From the NCBI RefSeq assembly GCF_000002595.2, contig NC_057009.1:5039283-5103282 (forward strand): 64,000 nucleotides of DNA, read 5' to 3'. Within the stretch, counting starts at the first letter, position 1. Each line of letters starts with the position of its first letter. The notes under the pieces are model-generated. The model did not search any database and was not told the origin of the DNA. It saw only the letters and a program-made list of their open reading frames with translations. A program made the translations under genes and the position numbers. Shown here piece after piece: positions 11,346 to 24,800 of this stretch. Source of the DNA: Chlamydomonas reinhardtii. Its lineage: Eukaryota > Chlorophyta > Chlorophyceae > Chlamydomonadales > Chlamydomonadaceae.

Positions 11346-14300
11346 TTAGGCAAACGTCTCGAAATACGCCGCCTGCACGATTGTGACGGGGTGGGAGCGT
11401 GAGCGAAAACAGCAGCAAAGCAAAAGCGCTTGACAACATCTTGGTCAGCGCCAAAAAGGCGAGCTTAGGGTATGTGCATGCTGGGGGTGCTGCAACAAGT
11501 AGGTCTCCATCCTTGGCAAGCACGTGCTTCGTTTCAAGCACATGTCCTCCGGTGCACGCAATGGGTTCCGAACACACAGGCTCGGCCCACTCACCTGCAG
11601 CCGCGACTTGGCGGCGCGCTGCTCTTTCTTTGAAACGTCAAACTTGTTAGTGAAGGTGTCGGGCGCCGCCTGTATCGCATATCAACGGGTGACACGCGTC
11701 AGGAGGGCGCCTTCAAGAGCTACTACCCACGGCACCAGCAGCCGCGTGCGGCAGCCTAGCTAGCTTGCTTCATTAATACCACAATCATACCTTGAGTGCC
11801 TCCGCCGCCAGCTCCTTCAACGGCCCCAGATACTTCTTCATGTCGGCCTGCGAACCGGGGGCCGCAGGTACCGTGTCGACAGTGGTTGCAGAAACAGCAT
11901 GGGCGCATCAGGACGGCTCACAACACAGGACATGCTTCCTCAACCGCCCGATCACAGCCGCAGTCTGCCTTGCACAGGTACACCACACGGCTGCTCCCAT
12001 CTGGAACCCGCACTCACCAGGCTTTCCTCCGTCGGCACCCGGCGCTGCCATGACCATCGCGCATAGCGGCGGTTGTAGGCAGGCACATCGGCCCAGCCCG
12101 CCGCCACGCACAGGCAGAAGGTGATGCCGGCGGCCCGCTGCGCGGCGGCGGCCACCCCGCGCTCTGAGTCGGGCAGCGACGTCAGCTCCTCCTTCAGGTC
12201 CCAGGCGTGCGCCACGTACGCCGCCTGCCCGCTGTGTGATGGAACATGGAAAGAGGCACGGTTGCAAAGGGTAATACAAATTAGCAGCGGGCCATGCCGG
12301 ACTATGGTGCGCTCGGGCTTCTGGCACCCTCCCCGCCAACGCTTTAATATGATTTGCCCCCCCTCTCCGCGGCCCTGCGCACTCACTCCTCGTCCAGCCC
12401 CATGATGCGCCTCCGCTTGAGCGCCATATCGGGCTCGTTCTTGTCCTCGTGCGCCAGCCAGTGCTCCCGGTCACACAGCTCCTGCACGGCAAAGCAAGGC
12501 TGCGGTTGGAAACATGCAGGCCGGCCCAAGCCCTAGCACCCGCGGAGTCCATTGCTACCGCCCTGCCCTTGCCGGCCCATCCCATTAGTGCTACAGTACC
12601 TTGGGCATGAATGTCGTGTAGGGCGCGGGGTCCAGGCCCACGGTAATGCTATGCAGCTGCGGCGGCTGCGCCAGGGCACGAGCCAGCTGCCGGATGGCGG
12701 CCGGGCCCAGCAGCACCGGTGTGAGCGACACACGCCGCATGTGCGAGTTGACCTGCGACAAGGGGCCAAAAACTGAGCCAGGATCACGGCGGAAAGAGCG
12801 GGTGAGCTGGGCGCACAGAATAGGACATGTCTGCAGCCGCCGGGCGGCTTACCGGCGTCGAGATGGGCGGTAGGTTGTCAAGGTACAGCGGGTCTGCGGG
12901 CCGCACGTGCAGCTGCCGCAGGTTGCTGGCCGACAGCCCCAGCGCCAGCAGCTCCCCCGTCAGGCGGGCGGTGGAGTGCGCACCCGAGGACTCGGCGCCG
13001 GGGGCCGTGCACTTGACGAACTGCGGATGGCAGGAAAAGGGCACCATGGATGCCATCAGCACTCACAGCACATGCTCGGCGAGCGGAACCCGAACGACAC
13101 CTGCCCAACGCTAGGCATGTTTCGTGACCTGCCCGCCCTGATCAACTGAATGTCGCCACCTCAATTTTAACCCACCTGCAGGATCTCCAGGATCTTGTTG
13201 TTCTGCAGCGCGTTGGCGAGCAGCGCCACGTCCGGCGGCGCCAGCACTGACTGGTGCACGCACAGGTGCCGCAGCGTGCGCCCAATGCTCACTGCAGCCC
13301 ACAGCGCCGGCCGCCCCGGCGGCAGTGGCTCCAGCTTCTGCGGCTGCTGCTGGATGGTGGGTGACGCTGGCGCCATCGCTAGTGACGCCGAGCTGCCCTC
13401 CGGCCCCAACAACCCAGGTCGCGCAAGTAACATGTGCTGCTGCTGTGAGGCACCCACGGCCGCGCCGCCCGGCGATGATGGTGCGCTTGACAGCGACGCT
13501 GTCCGACCGCTGACGGGCCGCGCCGAGCCCGGCCGGCTGCCCGGCGGCGGCGCCGGCCCGGACGGCGGGGCCGGCATCATCGGGCTCCCAGGCGCGCCGC
13601 GCCCGGCAGCCGCCATCGCCGTCACCGTTGCCGCCGCTCTGTTTGCGGCGGAGGGTGAGTCCAGGCAACTGTGCATAGCGCTAGACGGGCGGCCTGCCGC
13701 GAAGGTCGCGCTGCCGGTGATGCTCCCAAACGTGGGCCGCCGCTTGATTGGGGACGCCGCCGCGCGCTGCGCCGCCCGCGCCGCCGTGGCGCTGCTGAAG
13801 CTGGCACCGCTGCGCTCCGACATGAGGCCACTGCGCTCGCCCACCAGGCCGCTGCTGCGCTCCGGGGCCAGCGCCCCTGAGGAGCTGAAGCTGGAGCCGC
13901 CGGCGCGGCTCAGCTCGGGCCGCAACCCGTTGCCAGGCGAGCTGAAGCTGGGGTTGCGCCGCAGCACCGGCCCGCTGCCACCACCCAACGTGCCACTCGC
14001 GCTACCCCCCAGGGTGTTACCTGGGCTGCCTCCACCCGAGGGAACGCCCGGGAAGCTGCCGACGCTGCGGCTGACGTCCGACCGGGAGTTGCCGCCGCTG
14101 AAGCTGGAGCCGCCGGCGCGGCTGAGCTCCTGCCGGATGGCGGTCACGGCCGGCGAGGAGGAGGTGAAGCTGCCGCTGCTGCGCATGATGCCGTCACGCA
14201 GCAGCGGCAGCGCGCTACTGGTGCCGCTGGCCTCTCTCCCGAGCAGGGTCGAGCCGGCGCCCGTCCGCTCGCCAGACCCTGGGGGGCCCTTGGGGCTGCT

Positions 14301-17132
14301 GGGGGCGGAGCCCACGCCTGAGTGGCCGTTCATGCCTGCGATGTTGGGCTTTGCGAACTCGTCGGGTCGCGGTGGCTTGAGGCTGATCCACAGCTCCTCG
14401 ATGCCGCGTAGGTTGCTGCTGGTGGCCCCCGCACCCGAGTGGGTGGGCATGGCAAGCAGGTCACCCACTGCCTGGCACAGCGCCGGCCCCGCGGGCAGGT
14501 AGGCCCATTGCATCCGGCCCGTGTCCAGCTCGCCGTACTCGCGCAGGCTGAAGCTCTCGCCGTCCCAGCCGCGCAGCCCCCCGTCCGACAGTGTGACCTC
14601 CTTGGTGCGCTGCTTGCCGCTGAGCACCAGGCCGCGCGGCCGCAGGTCGCGCAGCTGGATGGTGCGCATGATGTTGAGCATGTCCGCCTCCGACGCAAAC
14701 CGGAAGCAGGACGCCAGGTCGGCGATGCCGTCCGGCCGCACACACCCGCCAACCTGCAGGACAGGCGCCATCAGATTAAGACTATCCGTGTACTAGCAAT
14801 CAACTCAACGGATCGGGCGGCTCCTCCAGTCCCCCGCACCCGCCTTCCCCCACTGCACGCCGCTTCCTCCGCACGCTCCCCGCCCGCCCACACCTTGAGC
14901 AGCTCGTGCAGCGCCGCCGTGTCGCCCATCTCCACCGCGTTGGGCGTCACAGCCTGCAGCAGAGCCTCCTTCAAGCGCCTGCGGTGGGGAGCCGGAGGTG
15001 CATGAAAACGAGCATTGGTGGCAGAACGATGGATCACTTAAGGGGAGGCATGTCGGATGATGTAGCGTCATCCCCACTCACTTGCGAATGGCGTTGTTGA
15101 AGGCGTTCACGCCGATGCCCTGCTCAATGCAGCCTAGGATGTAGGTCTTGTCTGAGGAAACAGTGGCCTGCGGCAACGGATGCAGAGGCATGCGTGTAAG
15201 ATTGTGCGGACCCATAAGCTGAGCCACCACTCTCGCAGGTCGCATACAGCCGCACACCAGCCGCACCTGTGCCGTCCGCACGTCGATGCTGCCGCTGATC
15301 ACCTGGGTACGGCGGAAGACATGGGAGGCAACAATTCATGAGATTAGTCCAAGGGCTCAACACTCCTTAACATGCATGGACACCCAGCCTCCGGAACGTA
15401 CCGTCACGGTCTGCACGCGGGTGTCTTTTGAGTCCTTGACGTCCACCACCACCTCAAAGTCCACGCCTGAAAGTGATCGGGCCAGCACGTCAACACAGAC
15501 GACTGCAGTCAGCCTTACATACATGTACACTGCCATCGCAGGCCGCATTCACCCGCCTCATGGCCCCGTTACCACCACCTTGCCCTCGTCCCCGGCCCCT
15601 CCTGAGCCCCAACGCACCCGACGCCTGGATAGCTGTGAGCGCCTCGAACAGGCACCACACGCGAGTTGGCGCGATGGGGCTGCGCCAGGGGTGCATGGTG
15701 AACAGCACCGCCTTGCTGGACCGGATCACACCTGGGTGGGGGCAAAGCGCGTTGTGAGGAAGTTTCTGGAAGTTCAGAGGAGTGGGCGGCACTGCGTGGG
15801 CTGCCGTCGGCGCCTTTCACACGCATGCGCGTGTGGCCGGCAGGGCACACGTTGCTGCGCAAAGCACATTCGCCCTGCCCGGTGCATTCGAATTGTTTCA
15901 GCCGCCGCCCCACCTGCGAAGTCGCTGTCGGGGTGGTCTTTGAAGTCTCCCGTGAAGTGCTGCGTCACCGCGAAGATGTCCACCCTACAGCGGGCCGCCC
16001 AGACAGGCAACAGCACCCATGGCACGTCAGGCGACGTGGTGTATCCGGCAAAATCCATGGTTATCCCGCTTGCTCTTGGATACCAGAACCACGGAGTACC
16101 CCGCGCCACTGCCATCGTCGCATAATCATGCCTGGAACCCCCCACGTGAGCTTGTCTGAAAGTGAGCTCCTCCTGCATGTGCCAACGCCCCTGCCACCAC
16201 CCAAGCAAGCCTGAACCATGTCAAGCATGGCCGCTATCCGTGCAACACCAACTCCATACGCACCAGTAATCTGCACAGCGGTAGGCAGTTGGCAATGTGC
16301 GTAACGTCAGGGAACGGCTCGCACAGATCTGGGATAACGGTTAGGCAGCGCAACAGCAGGGAGCACTCAAACAGCACCCAGCCCTGACACTTACAGACTG
16401 GCACGAAGCGGCCGCCACCCTTTGTGCCCGGCAGCTGCGCGTAGTGGTTCTCCAGCATGGAGACCAGCGCACCAAACTGCAAGCACGCGCGGGATGCCGT
16501 CACGACTGTCTTGCAGCATGCACAACGCTTGACATTCGAGCCTGCGGCTTCCACACCCGCCCGGCACATGCGACCCTACCTTGTAACTCCAAGCGTGCGA
16601 CGCGAAGAACCGGGCTTGCCCGAAAGCCTGCGTGAGCGAACGACATACGTGCTGTTTACCGACCGTGTCCTTCGACCCTCAAGTCCCTCCACCCTCGTTC
16701 CCAACCCCGAGCCAACCCCCAACCCACCTTGCTTTGCAAGGCCTGATCGCCTGAACTACCAAAGCTCTCTGCTTCACTCCCTGACTTACCTGTTGGACGA
16801 TGCCATCCGTGTCGCGTATCGTGCCTGACGTGCACCACGCCAGCTGGTGCTTGGGCAACACAAGACCCGAGAGTAATGCCTGCTGATATGACGACTTTGC
16901 CTGCGCTGTAGCTGGTCGGATGAACAGCTTAACCACCTGTAAATCGATGGACAGGTGCGAATAACCTTAGCGTTGCCCTGCAGAGCCAGCGAATTCGCCT
17001 TGCATGCCGAACCTCGGCGGTCGTGAGCTCTCCATATGTCTTGCTCTCTCCGGGAACACGTTCCACACATAGTCGTCGCAGGAAGTGAATATGAACCGCC
17101 CGCTTTGGCAGCGGGACAGGCTGCACCGCCAT
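11346..17132 (-). CDS. TIR-like domain plus leucine-rich-repeat protein
   Basis: Nineteen exons add up to 1,075 codons plus stop: 17132-17013, 16936-16790, 16627-16580, 16476-16395, 16270-16264, 15984-15914, 15731-15618, 15466-15402, 15302-15267, 15167-15082, 14978-14894, 14753-13176, 13020-12853, 12752-12600, 12481-12387, 12231-12018, 11847-11791, 11669-11595 and 11372-11346. Every phase closes. The N-terminal domain (about 90-215) has RFFASHAWSYKFGALV, YYWVDIFAVTQH, then SSKAVLFTMHPW and TRVWCLFEALTAI. These resemble the first strand, middle strand and WCLxEL helix of TIR domains, so Glu188 would match the TIR catalytic glutamate. After residue 215 come LRR-like pieces (TLRHLCVHQSVL, NLRQLHVRPADPLYLDNLPP, QLHSITVGLDP) around a low-complexity Ser/Gly/Pro region. 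I see no NB-ARC or NACHT motif. The TIR assignment is inference from motifs; the exon chain is well supported, except the weak GTTCGG donor of exon 1. Confidence 0.8.
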
Positions 17133-18860
17133 GTGGCTTTCTGCTTACTTCGCCGTGCCAGAGGGCCGCCTGTCACATAGGTAACATATATAGGTAAACA
17201 CGCATAGAAGGCTGCGGCGAGCAGCGATGGAACTTTGGGACCGAGCTAGAAGGTCAGTGCAGCAGGCGGTTTTTGTTTCCCTACTGTTAAGTTCATGTTC
17301 GTTTCAGCGGTTATATGCTACTAGCGCAACAAGCACAGTGCGCGCGGCCGCACGGCATTGCTGTACAGTAATTTCCCATCGCCCGACGTCGCCGCCCGAG
17401 TGTTGACCGGTGGAAGTACGGTCGCGACCCACTGTTCTGCACATCTGCACATTGGAAATCCCCATCGCTCCGCACGCCCAGTAGCTTCGTGTTGCTATGT
17501 TCCAACGTATGTGGGTCAGTGGTTCTAGCTGTCAGTATCTTGGCGACACGTTTCCGGTTTTGACAGGGATTGTGCACATGAGGCAGCACGTGCAACACAG
17601 CAGGTCAGCAGCACATGCATGCCTGCACTTTCAGGACTTCCCCACTGCCGAATTCACTGCCAAAGTGGACCTGCAAATCACGCATTCGGTCGATGTGCAC
17701 TGGCTATTACATGCGGTAATCGTGAGCAAGTCAATGTTTCGTATCCGTCAGGCTGAGGAGCCGGCTGGCGGTGTCTAGGTAGCGGTCCGCGGTGGGGCGG
17801 CTGGCAGGGCATGCGTAGCGGCATGACAAGTAGTGCGGCTGTTGACAACTGTGCTGCGTCTGGCTACGGTTGGCTCTGCTGTGCCATCGCGATTGCTAGG
17901 CATCTGGTTTGGCTATGTGCCTGTGGAAACCGACCCCGGCTATGTCCGGGCGATGAGGTTGTTCGGCCTCAGACTGTGGAGGGGCTCAGCCCCTTTTCCC
18001 GTGACCGGGGAACGCTTGTCGTATCCAAGCCTATCCAGCAGCCTATCCAGCAGTGTTAGGATTAAAGGTGGTTACGTTCCAGAGCTTGCGACGTTCAGAC
18101 TTCCAGACTTGCATGCAGACTTGCATGAGGATCGCCGTACGCGATCTTGCCCCGAGAGTTCTTATGCGCTCGGGAACTTTGCATGTGTAAGTTGTATTGT
18201 CGTGCCTTCTGTGCTGGCCCAAGTCAGTACATTAGTTCACACAACTGCAGCTTCAGCCAACGGAAGTCTATTCCTTTCATTTGGTATCGAGACATCTAAC
18301 ACCTGTGTGCGTGTGGCCTATGTCGTCATACCAGCACTTGGCGTCTACCTATGCAGGGCACTCTTGTTGGGCAGCCACACGCACGGTCTGACCATATCCG
18401 GCCCTCCCTAGTCCCTGCTGATGCAATACGGCATGCTGTTTAGTCACTGGTCCCGCCTGCGACGCCCGAGCCCGGTGCCTAGAAACCGTGCCTAGAAACC
18501 CTAGTAGCCCAATCAAAGGGGCCGGTCAGAAGAATCAATCAATGGATGTGTCAAATTTTGCGTGCTCTGCGTATGACAGTCGCACAATGATGTAAACGCC
18601 ATGCATCAGATAGGGCATGCAACTGCGTGCTCCTGATCACTAGGCGTAAGTATGACTGGCCGTGCCGGCCCCTCGCCTGATCCAATTTTTCTACGGTTTC
18701 CTACGGTGCAAATGTGGGTCTGCACAGGTCTCATCGACGCACTAGCGCTGACCTTGCGCATGAGTTGCGGGGCCCGCATCCCTTGCGGCAGGAGCACGGC
18801 ACTCGATTGCGTCGCTCCCTCGCCATCTGCACAGCACCGCACCGCGATTGCCATCGAGCC
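17133..18860. other. 1.7-kb spacer, no recognised gene
   Basis: The promoter of the TIR-like/LRR gene lies at the left end. Elsewhere the base composition is more balanced than in the neighbouring exons. A plus-strand frame at 17833-18411 is open for 192 codons, but its protein has no domain I recognise and lacks the usual amino-acid bias of these genes. A short tandem AGCCTATCCAGC repeat lies near 18030-18050. I cannot tell whether this is a decayed element or plain intergenic DNA. Confidence 0.5.
17185..17194 (-). promoter_or_regulatory. Possible TATA box
   Basis: A TATATA core lies about 55-60 bases upstream of the ATG of the TIR-like/LRR gene, in an AT-rich patch inside otherwise GC-rich DNA. 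Confidence 0.35.
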
Positions 18861-21800
18861 TCAGCTACTAGGGGGTGACAGCGGTGGCGCTGGTGCTGTC
18901 TCGCCCGGCAGCTCTATCCGAAGTGCGCTAGCGCCGATGAGGCGGCCGCTGCCCGCGCCTACTGCCGCCACGCCGCCTGAGGCTGTGATCACGCAGGAGG
19001 CAGTGGCTGGGCTCGCGCCCAGTGCCGCAGTGGCGGCGGGCACGGGTGCATAGAACGGCGACTGCGCCGCCACAGGTTGTGGTGAAGCAGCGGTTGGAGC
19101 TGGGGGCAGCACAGGCGGCGGCGGCGGCAGGGTGCCAGGTTGCTGCCGCTGCGGCGTGCCTACCACAACCACAACACCATCGCCGACCGCCAGCGGCAAC
19201 ACACCCGCCTCCACCGACGTCGGCAGCCCCATGCCCGCCACCTGCGGGTACCGCTCCTGCTGCGGCTGCACCTGCCGTTGCTGCAGGCTGGCATACTCCC
19301 GCGCGCTGGCCTCCAGTACTGCCGCCAGCTCCTCCTCCGCCTCGAGCAGCTGCACCGCGTCCACATCCGGGCCGCGCAGCATCGCCTCCACCGGCTGCGC
19401 AGCCCTGATGACGTTGCTGTCCTTGATGGGCGGGAGCGGCACATCCTTCGCCTCATTGCCCTTGGTAGCTGTGCCTGCGGCCGCCGCTGCCATGGCGTTG
19501 TCATTAGCCAGTGCCGCCATGGCGGCAGCGAACACGACACCAGTGTCGCCGGTGGCGGTGACGCTTGTGGTTGCATTTGCTCCGGCCGCGACGCTGAGGC
19601 TGGCCTTGCTGGCGCCGGCACTAACACCAGCGCTGGTGCCCTCGCTAGCCGCAGCGGAGTCGGTGATCGCGTGCGGTAGGATCTGGAAGGAGGGCGCGCC
19701 CGCAAGCCGTGTGCCGCGCCGGCGCACAGTCCTCTGCGGCGAGATGATGACATGTGGCGGTCCGGCTCTTACACATTCTTACACAGCGCAGCAAGCAGAC
19801 GAAACGGTTTCAGGCACACTAGGCCCCGCTAGCAACGCCCAAACGTTCATTCACCCGGATCAAAACCCACCAGGCGGGTGTAGATGTTGCGGCCCGCGCC
19901 GCCACTGGCCGCCGCCGCGACCAGCGCCGCCACGCCCACGGCGCGGTTGAGGCCGCTGGCGGCGAAGTACTGCGTGTAGTGGGGGTGGTTTGCCAGACGG
20001 TAGGTGGGCGTGCCGTGCAGCTCGCGGGCAACCAGCGCCTCCGCATAGGTGCAGGCGCATGCCACTGTGGCCTCGCTATCCAGCTGCAGCCGCAACAGCC
20101 AGGAGTGCGGGCAGCAAGCGCGCGCCGCGGCGCGGCCCATGCACGCTGCCAGGCGCCACAGAATATACCTGTCAAGTCGCAGGTTGGGGCCCGTCAGAGT
20201 ACCGTTGCACGTCAAACCCATGCATAGTGCATAAGTGCCTGAGGGCGGGATCAAGCTCAACGCAAGCAGGTTGACTCGGTCAACACAGCAACAAGCACAT
20301 CCCTCTGCCACCCCACCTGCCGATAAGCAGCCACAGCGACAACAGCACAAACAGCAGCAGAAGAGCCAGGCCGTTGGGCTGCGTGATGCGCTGCCAGGTG
20401 CCACTGCTCTGCAGCGCGTTCAGGTCGCCGTTGGCGCCCGACAGCCGCGCATTGGTGGCGCGCACGGCGGCGCTCAGCGACGCCACGTCACCGCCGCCGA
20501 CCAGCGCACCAGTGGCATCCGCAGGCGCCACCACTTGGAAATAGGTGTGCATCCACAGCCCAAAGGCGCAGTGAGCCACGGCCATCCAGGGCAGCAGGCC
20601 TGCGGGTGCATGTGTACACAGCGGCGCTGCTTGGGTCGGTGCTTGCCCGAACGGCTTGTGCAAGCGGGCGCATGCATTTGCGGATCCCCTCCCCAAGGCG
20701 CTGGCGACCCAGCGGCCTCCTGCCACACGTGCGCCAGCGCTCACCCATGACGAGGCGCATGAGGCCCTTGCTGTAGCGCGGGCTGCCGCTGCACAGCTTG
20801 GTGAGCGCCCAGCGGTCCGCCAGCTCCGCCACCAGCAGGTAGCCGGCGAACACCAGGTACAGCAGCGGCATGCCGCTGCCAAACAGCAGAGCCAGGGAAG
20901 CGTTCAGGAGCAGGTCTGGGGGAAGCAAAGGGTTTGGAGCGAGGCAGGGGCGTCATACGGTACTCTGCAGGGTATGATGTTTGGAGTTGCACGGCAGCGC
21001 GCTCTACGCAAACATCGGCCTATGTAACGGACTAAGCGGCCGTCGTGATTGGAGTCCCCATCACTGTTTGCGACGTAAGGAGCACTGAGTTGACTGCACT
21101 CCTCCCTCGACGATGCGCTTACCGGCAGTGCGGTGCTCGAGCGTGAACCGCGGCCGCGCCCAGGCCTCGTCGAAGTCTCCTTGCAGGGGCCAGGTGAGGC
21201 AGTAGTGCACGCGGCAGCGCAGCAGCGCCTGCCAGGCAGCCTCTGTGGCGATGTTCAGCAGCGGGCTGGCCGTGTTGATGAGCATCAGGATCTGCGTGCA
21301 ATCAGGGGTTCCAGTAAACGGAGGTCAGGGCGCTGCAGCGGCTGCACCAGAATGGCCACTGACTTTCAATCAAGAGATACTATTGTTTAGAGCACGGTGT
21401 GGCAGCCACGGGCGTGTGTATCTGTTCCACTTTGCTAGCTGGGACGCACCATGATGGACAGGCCGACATTCTCGTACCACAGGGCGCTGAAGTCATCATA
21501 GGCACCGTACCGCACAAAGTAGCGCAGCCAGGCGCCATGGGGGCTGTCTCGCGCCAGCTCGCCCAGAGACTGCGCGTTGGTGAGCAGCAGCACCGCCACG
21601 GTGTTGACCAGCATGGCCAGGAAGCACTGCAGCGCGTAGGACCTCTCGCGGTCGGTGTGCGTCCAGTGGCGGCCCAGCCGCACCAGGCCGCGCAGCAGCC
21701 ACTTGATCGCGGCGTTCAGCACCGCCACCACCAGTGAGATGGCCAGACGGATGCCCCAGCTCCTGTGAAGCGACGAAGACCAGGATCCAGTGGTTGGCAG

Positions 21801-24800
21801 CAGGCGGTGTGCCGGACGAGGTGCAAGCGCGGAAAGTTTACCGTATCAGGCGTCGAAGGGGTGCGGCGCCAGAAGCTAATCAGGAAGTCCCTACTCACCG
21901 CACATCCCACTGGTCGATGTATGGGTCGCAGATCTGGGTGGCGGCAACGCGGCCGGCGGCGCCGGTGGTGAGGGATGGCGTCTCGGCCACACCCAAGCAC
22001 ACGCAGGGCAGGCAGGTCTGCGGGGGATGCACGACACACAACGTGGTCTTGAGACTACATGCCCACCGTAATAAGAGTAGCAGCCTCCCTTGCTCCCTTT
22101 GCTCGCGCACCTCGAGGCCGCAGGCGGCACCGCTTCCGATGATGCCGGAACCGGCTGTGCCGCTGGCCGGCAGGCCGTAAGCGCACCCCTGCAGCGCCGC
22201 CGTGAGGGGCCGCTCGAACAGGAGCCGCTCCAGGCTGCTGTTCCAAGACGGCAGAGCACCCCAGCCCAGCTTCACGCCTGCCGTGGTGTTGATGCGGGCT
22301 GACAGCAGCTGACTGCAGGTTATCGAAAGCTCGGCAGAGCAGAAATCTGAGAGCTGGGCGGTGCGGTTGGAGCGGGCAGCTGCTGCGGACACGCTGGCAG
22401 CGGTCTTGGCCGTGCGCACGGCCGCGGCAGTGCTGGTATAGAGGGTGCTGGAGTACCAGTTGAGCGTGGAGCTCTCGGCGTTGCTAACGTCAGTGAGCTT
22501 CGTAATGGCGGCGGCGCAAAGCAGCACCAGAACCAGCGTCACAATCCACACGAACAGCTGCACCGGGCAACACAGGTACGGTAGCACACGGGTTTAAGCG
22601 AGGTCACCAGGCCGGCCACCATGCAGCGTACAGCAAACACGCCCCACCCTCGCCCCCGCTGCGCAGGTTTCTCTCGATACCCCAGGCTACCCGCCAGTCG
22701 CCCTGCGCCTGCTCACCTCCCGCGCCGCCAGCTGCCACTCCGCCACCGCCAGGTGCTCCAGTGTGTAGTCCTCGGGGGCGGCGGCGTGGCGCACCCAGAA
22801 GCGGCAGTGGTTCAAGTAGCGGTCAGCGCGCGACTGGATGAGGCACGACAGCCAGTCTGGGAAGGCAGGGAGGGCAGGCAGGTGCGCGGCACGCACATTG
22901 GTGTGGCGGTTCCGCAGTTGAGCTTGCTCGCAACGGTTATCCAGCCAGACATGACAGGCAGCGGACGCCATGCACAGCTGACGCTACGGGCAGCACTGCT
23001 CACTGTTGGGGCACTGCTTGATGCATGCGCGGCGCTCGTTCTCCGAGTTGAATGTCACGAAGGCGGCACGCACGCGCTGCGGCTTCTCCGCCACCTCGCG
23101 GATGTCCTCCGCGATGCCGGCGATGCGCTCATCCAGCTTTTCCAGCTTGGGCAGGTGCGAGTCTGTGTGCGGCGTGCGCATCGGAATACTCAGAGCAGAG
23201 AAGCAGCCCGGCCCCGCAACAACAAAGCCTGCGGGGACTGAGCAGCCCTCTCCTGAGCAACCCAGTCGCTGGCGAGTGGCAACCGGAAACAGTTTCTCGT
23301 TGCTCAAAGTGCATAGCGCACCCGCACCTGAACACACACAATCCTTAACCCAGGAAGTGAACGACCTCGCAGCCACCCACCCACCTCCCCCGTTGCGCAC
23401 GGCTGCCGCGTCCAGCACCATGGCCCGCTTCTGCTGCAGGTGCGCGGCGCGGCCGCAGTCCGCAAGCGTGGCGCTGAGGCGGTCCGTGACCAGCACCACG
23501 TCCATCACGTCACCGTAGCGCGAGAAGTGCTCGCCCACCTGCGTGCCAATGCCAGCATGGTGTGAGCATGCCAGCATGGCATGATCTACAACTGCAAGCA
23601 CGCTCGTCAGCATTCCACGCCAATGCATCCCCCCCAGGACCTGGTTATTGGCGTCGTGCACAGACGAACTCTCCACATGTTTGGTACTGGGTGTGGTGAA
23701 AGCAACCGTCCTCCCAGCTTGGGCGCCCACACCGCCCATCTGCGCGCCAACATAGCTCACTCCCTGCCGCCTCAACTTCCGAGCAGCACCACCCCCACCC
23801 ACATTGCCTCACCTGCGCCGCGTCCGCGTCCGCCGGCAGCCCCCGCACCAGCACCGTGTAGTCCGCGGCCTCCAGGGTGGTGCGGTCCATGTAGTTGGCG
23901 AAGCGCCTCAGGTGGTACCACAGCGCCACAAGGCCCGCGCAGAACAGCAGCATGGCGCCTGCATCCACCAGACTGATCCCTGCGGCGGCGGTAGGGAGAG
24001 CAGCGGGAGCAGGAGCCTGTTATGCGCATGGCCATGCATTGATGCAGGCCACTGGCCTCAACGCCTGTACACCGGTATGTGCGATATGCGCAGCGGCAGA
24101 GGCTGCGGTGACGCTTACATGTAAGGAAGGTGGACTTGAACATGGGCCCCTTCCACTGCCGCCAGATCTGGGTGTTCATGTACTGTAGCGTGCCGTTATC
24201 AATGGTGTCATCCACGATGGCAGCAAATCTGCTCGGTCCAAGGAGGGTGCAGCCCAGGAGGTTTAGCAAGCGCGAGCACGAGCACGAGCGATTATCAACC
24301 GGCGCCCGCGCACGCACGTTGAGGCTCATCCGCTTGAGTCGGGACCCCCCTGCTCACGTGAGGCTGTGAATCTTTGTCGGCGGGTACTTCTTGATGCCGT
24401 AGGTGTGGTCTTCCATGTGGATCGCGTCCGTGAAGACGCTGCAGCCGATGACAATCATGAAGGGGATCTGCATGTGTGCACACACACGGCACATGAACGA
24501 GATGTGCCGTACACGCTTGTGATGCGTGGCCCTTTCCACTCCGTGCTCAGCCCTGCCGCCCAACTGGAGCCCCGGGCCGTGCATGGCAGGGGGGTTGCGT
24601 GTCCAGCGCCCATGGCCTCAAACTCTCAGGACTTACCGCGCAGACGATGAGGAAGAGGAAGAGGTATCGCAGCCACTTCATCAGCTCGAAGTGAAGCCCC
24701 ACGCCCACACCCCACTCCGTGCCAAATGTTTTGGCGGAAGCCGTGTATCTGGCCCTGGCTTCACCTCGGCGCAATGCATCATTGCGCTTGGCCTGTGAGC

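Noticed and set aside
13195-14502. Plus-strand open frame of 435 codons
   Set aside because: Antisense to the 526-codon exon of the TIR-like/LRR gene, which is fixed by splice phases on both sides.
16264-16328. A 65-base exon in place of the 7-base exon
   Set aside because: It begins at a plausible acceptor, but in the required phase it ends out of frame with the VDIFAVTQH exon.
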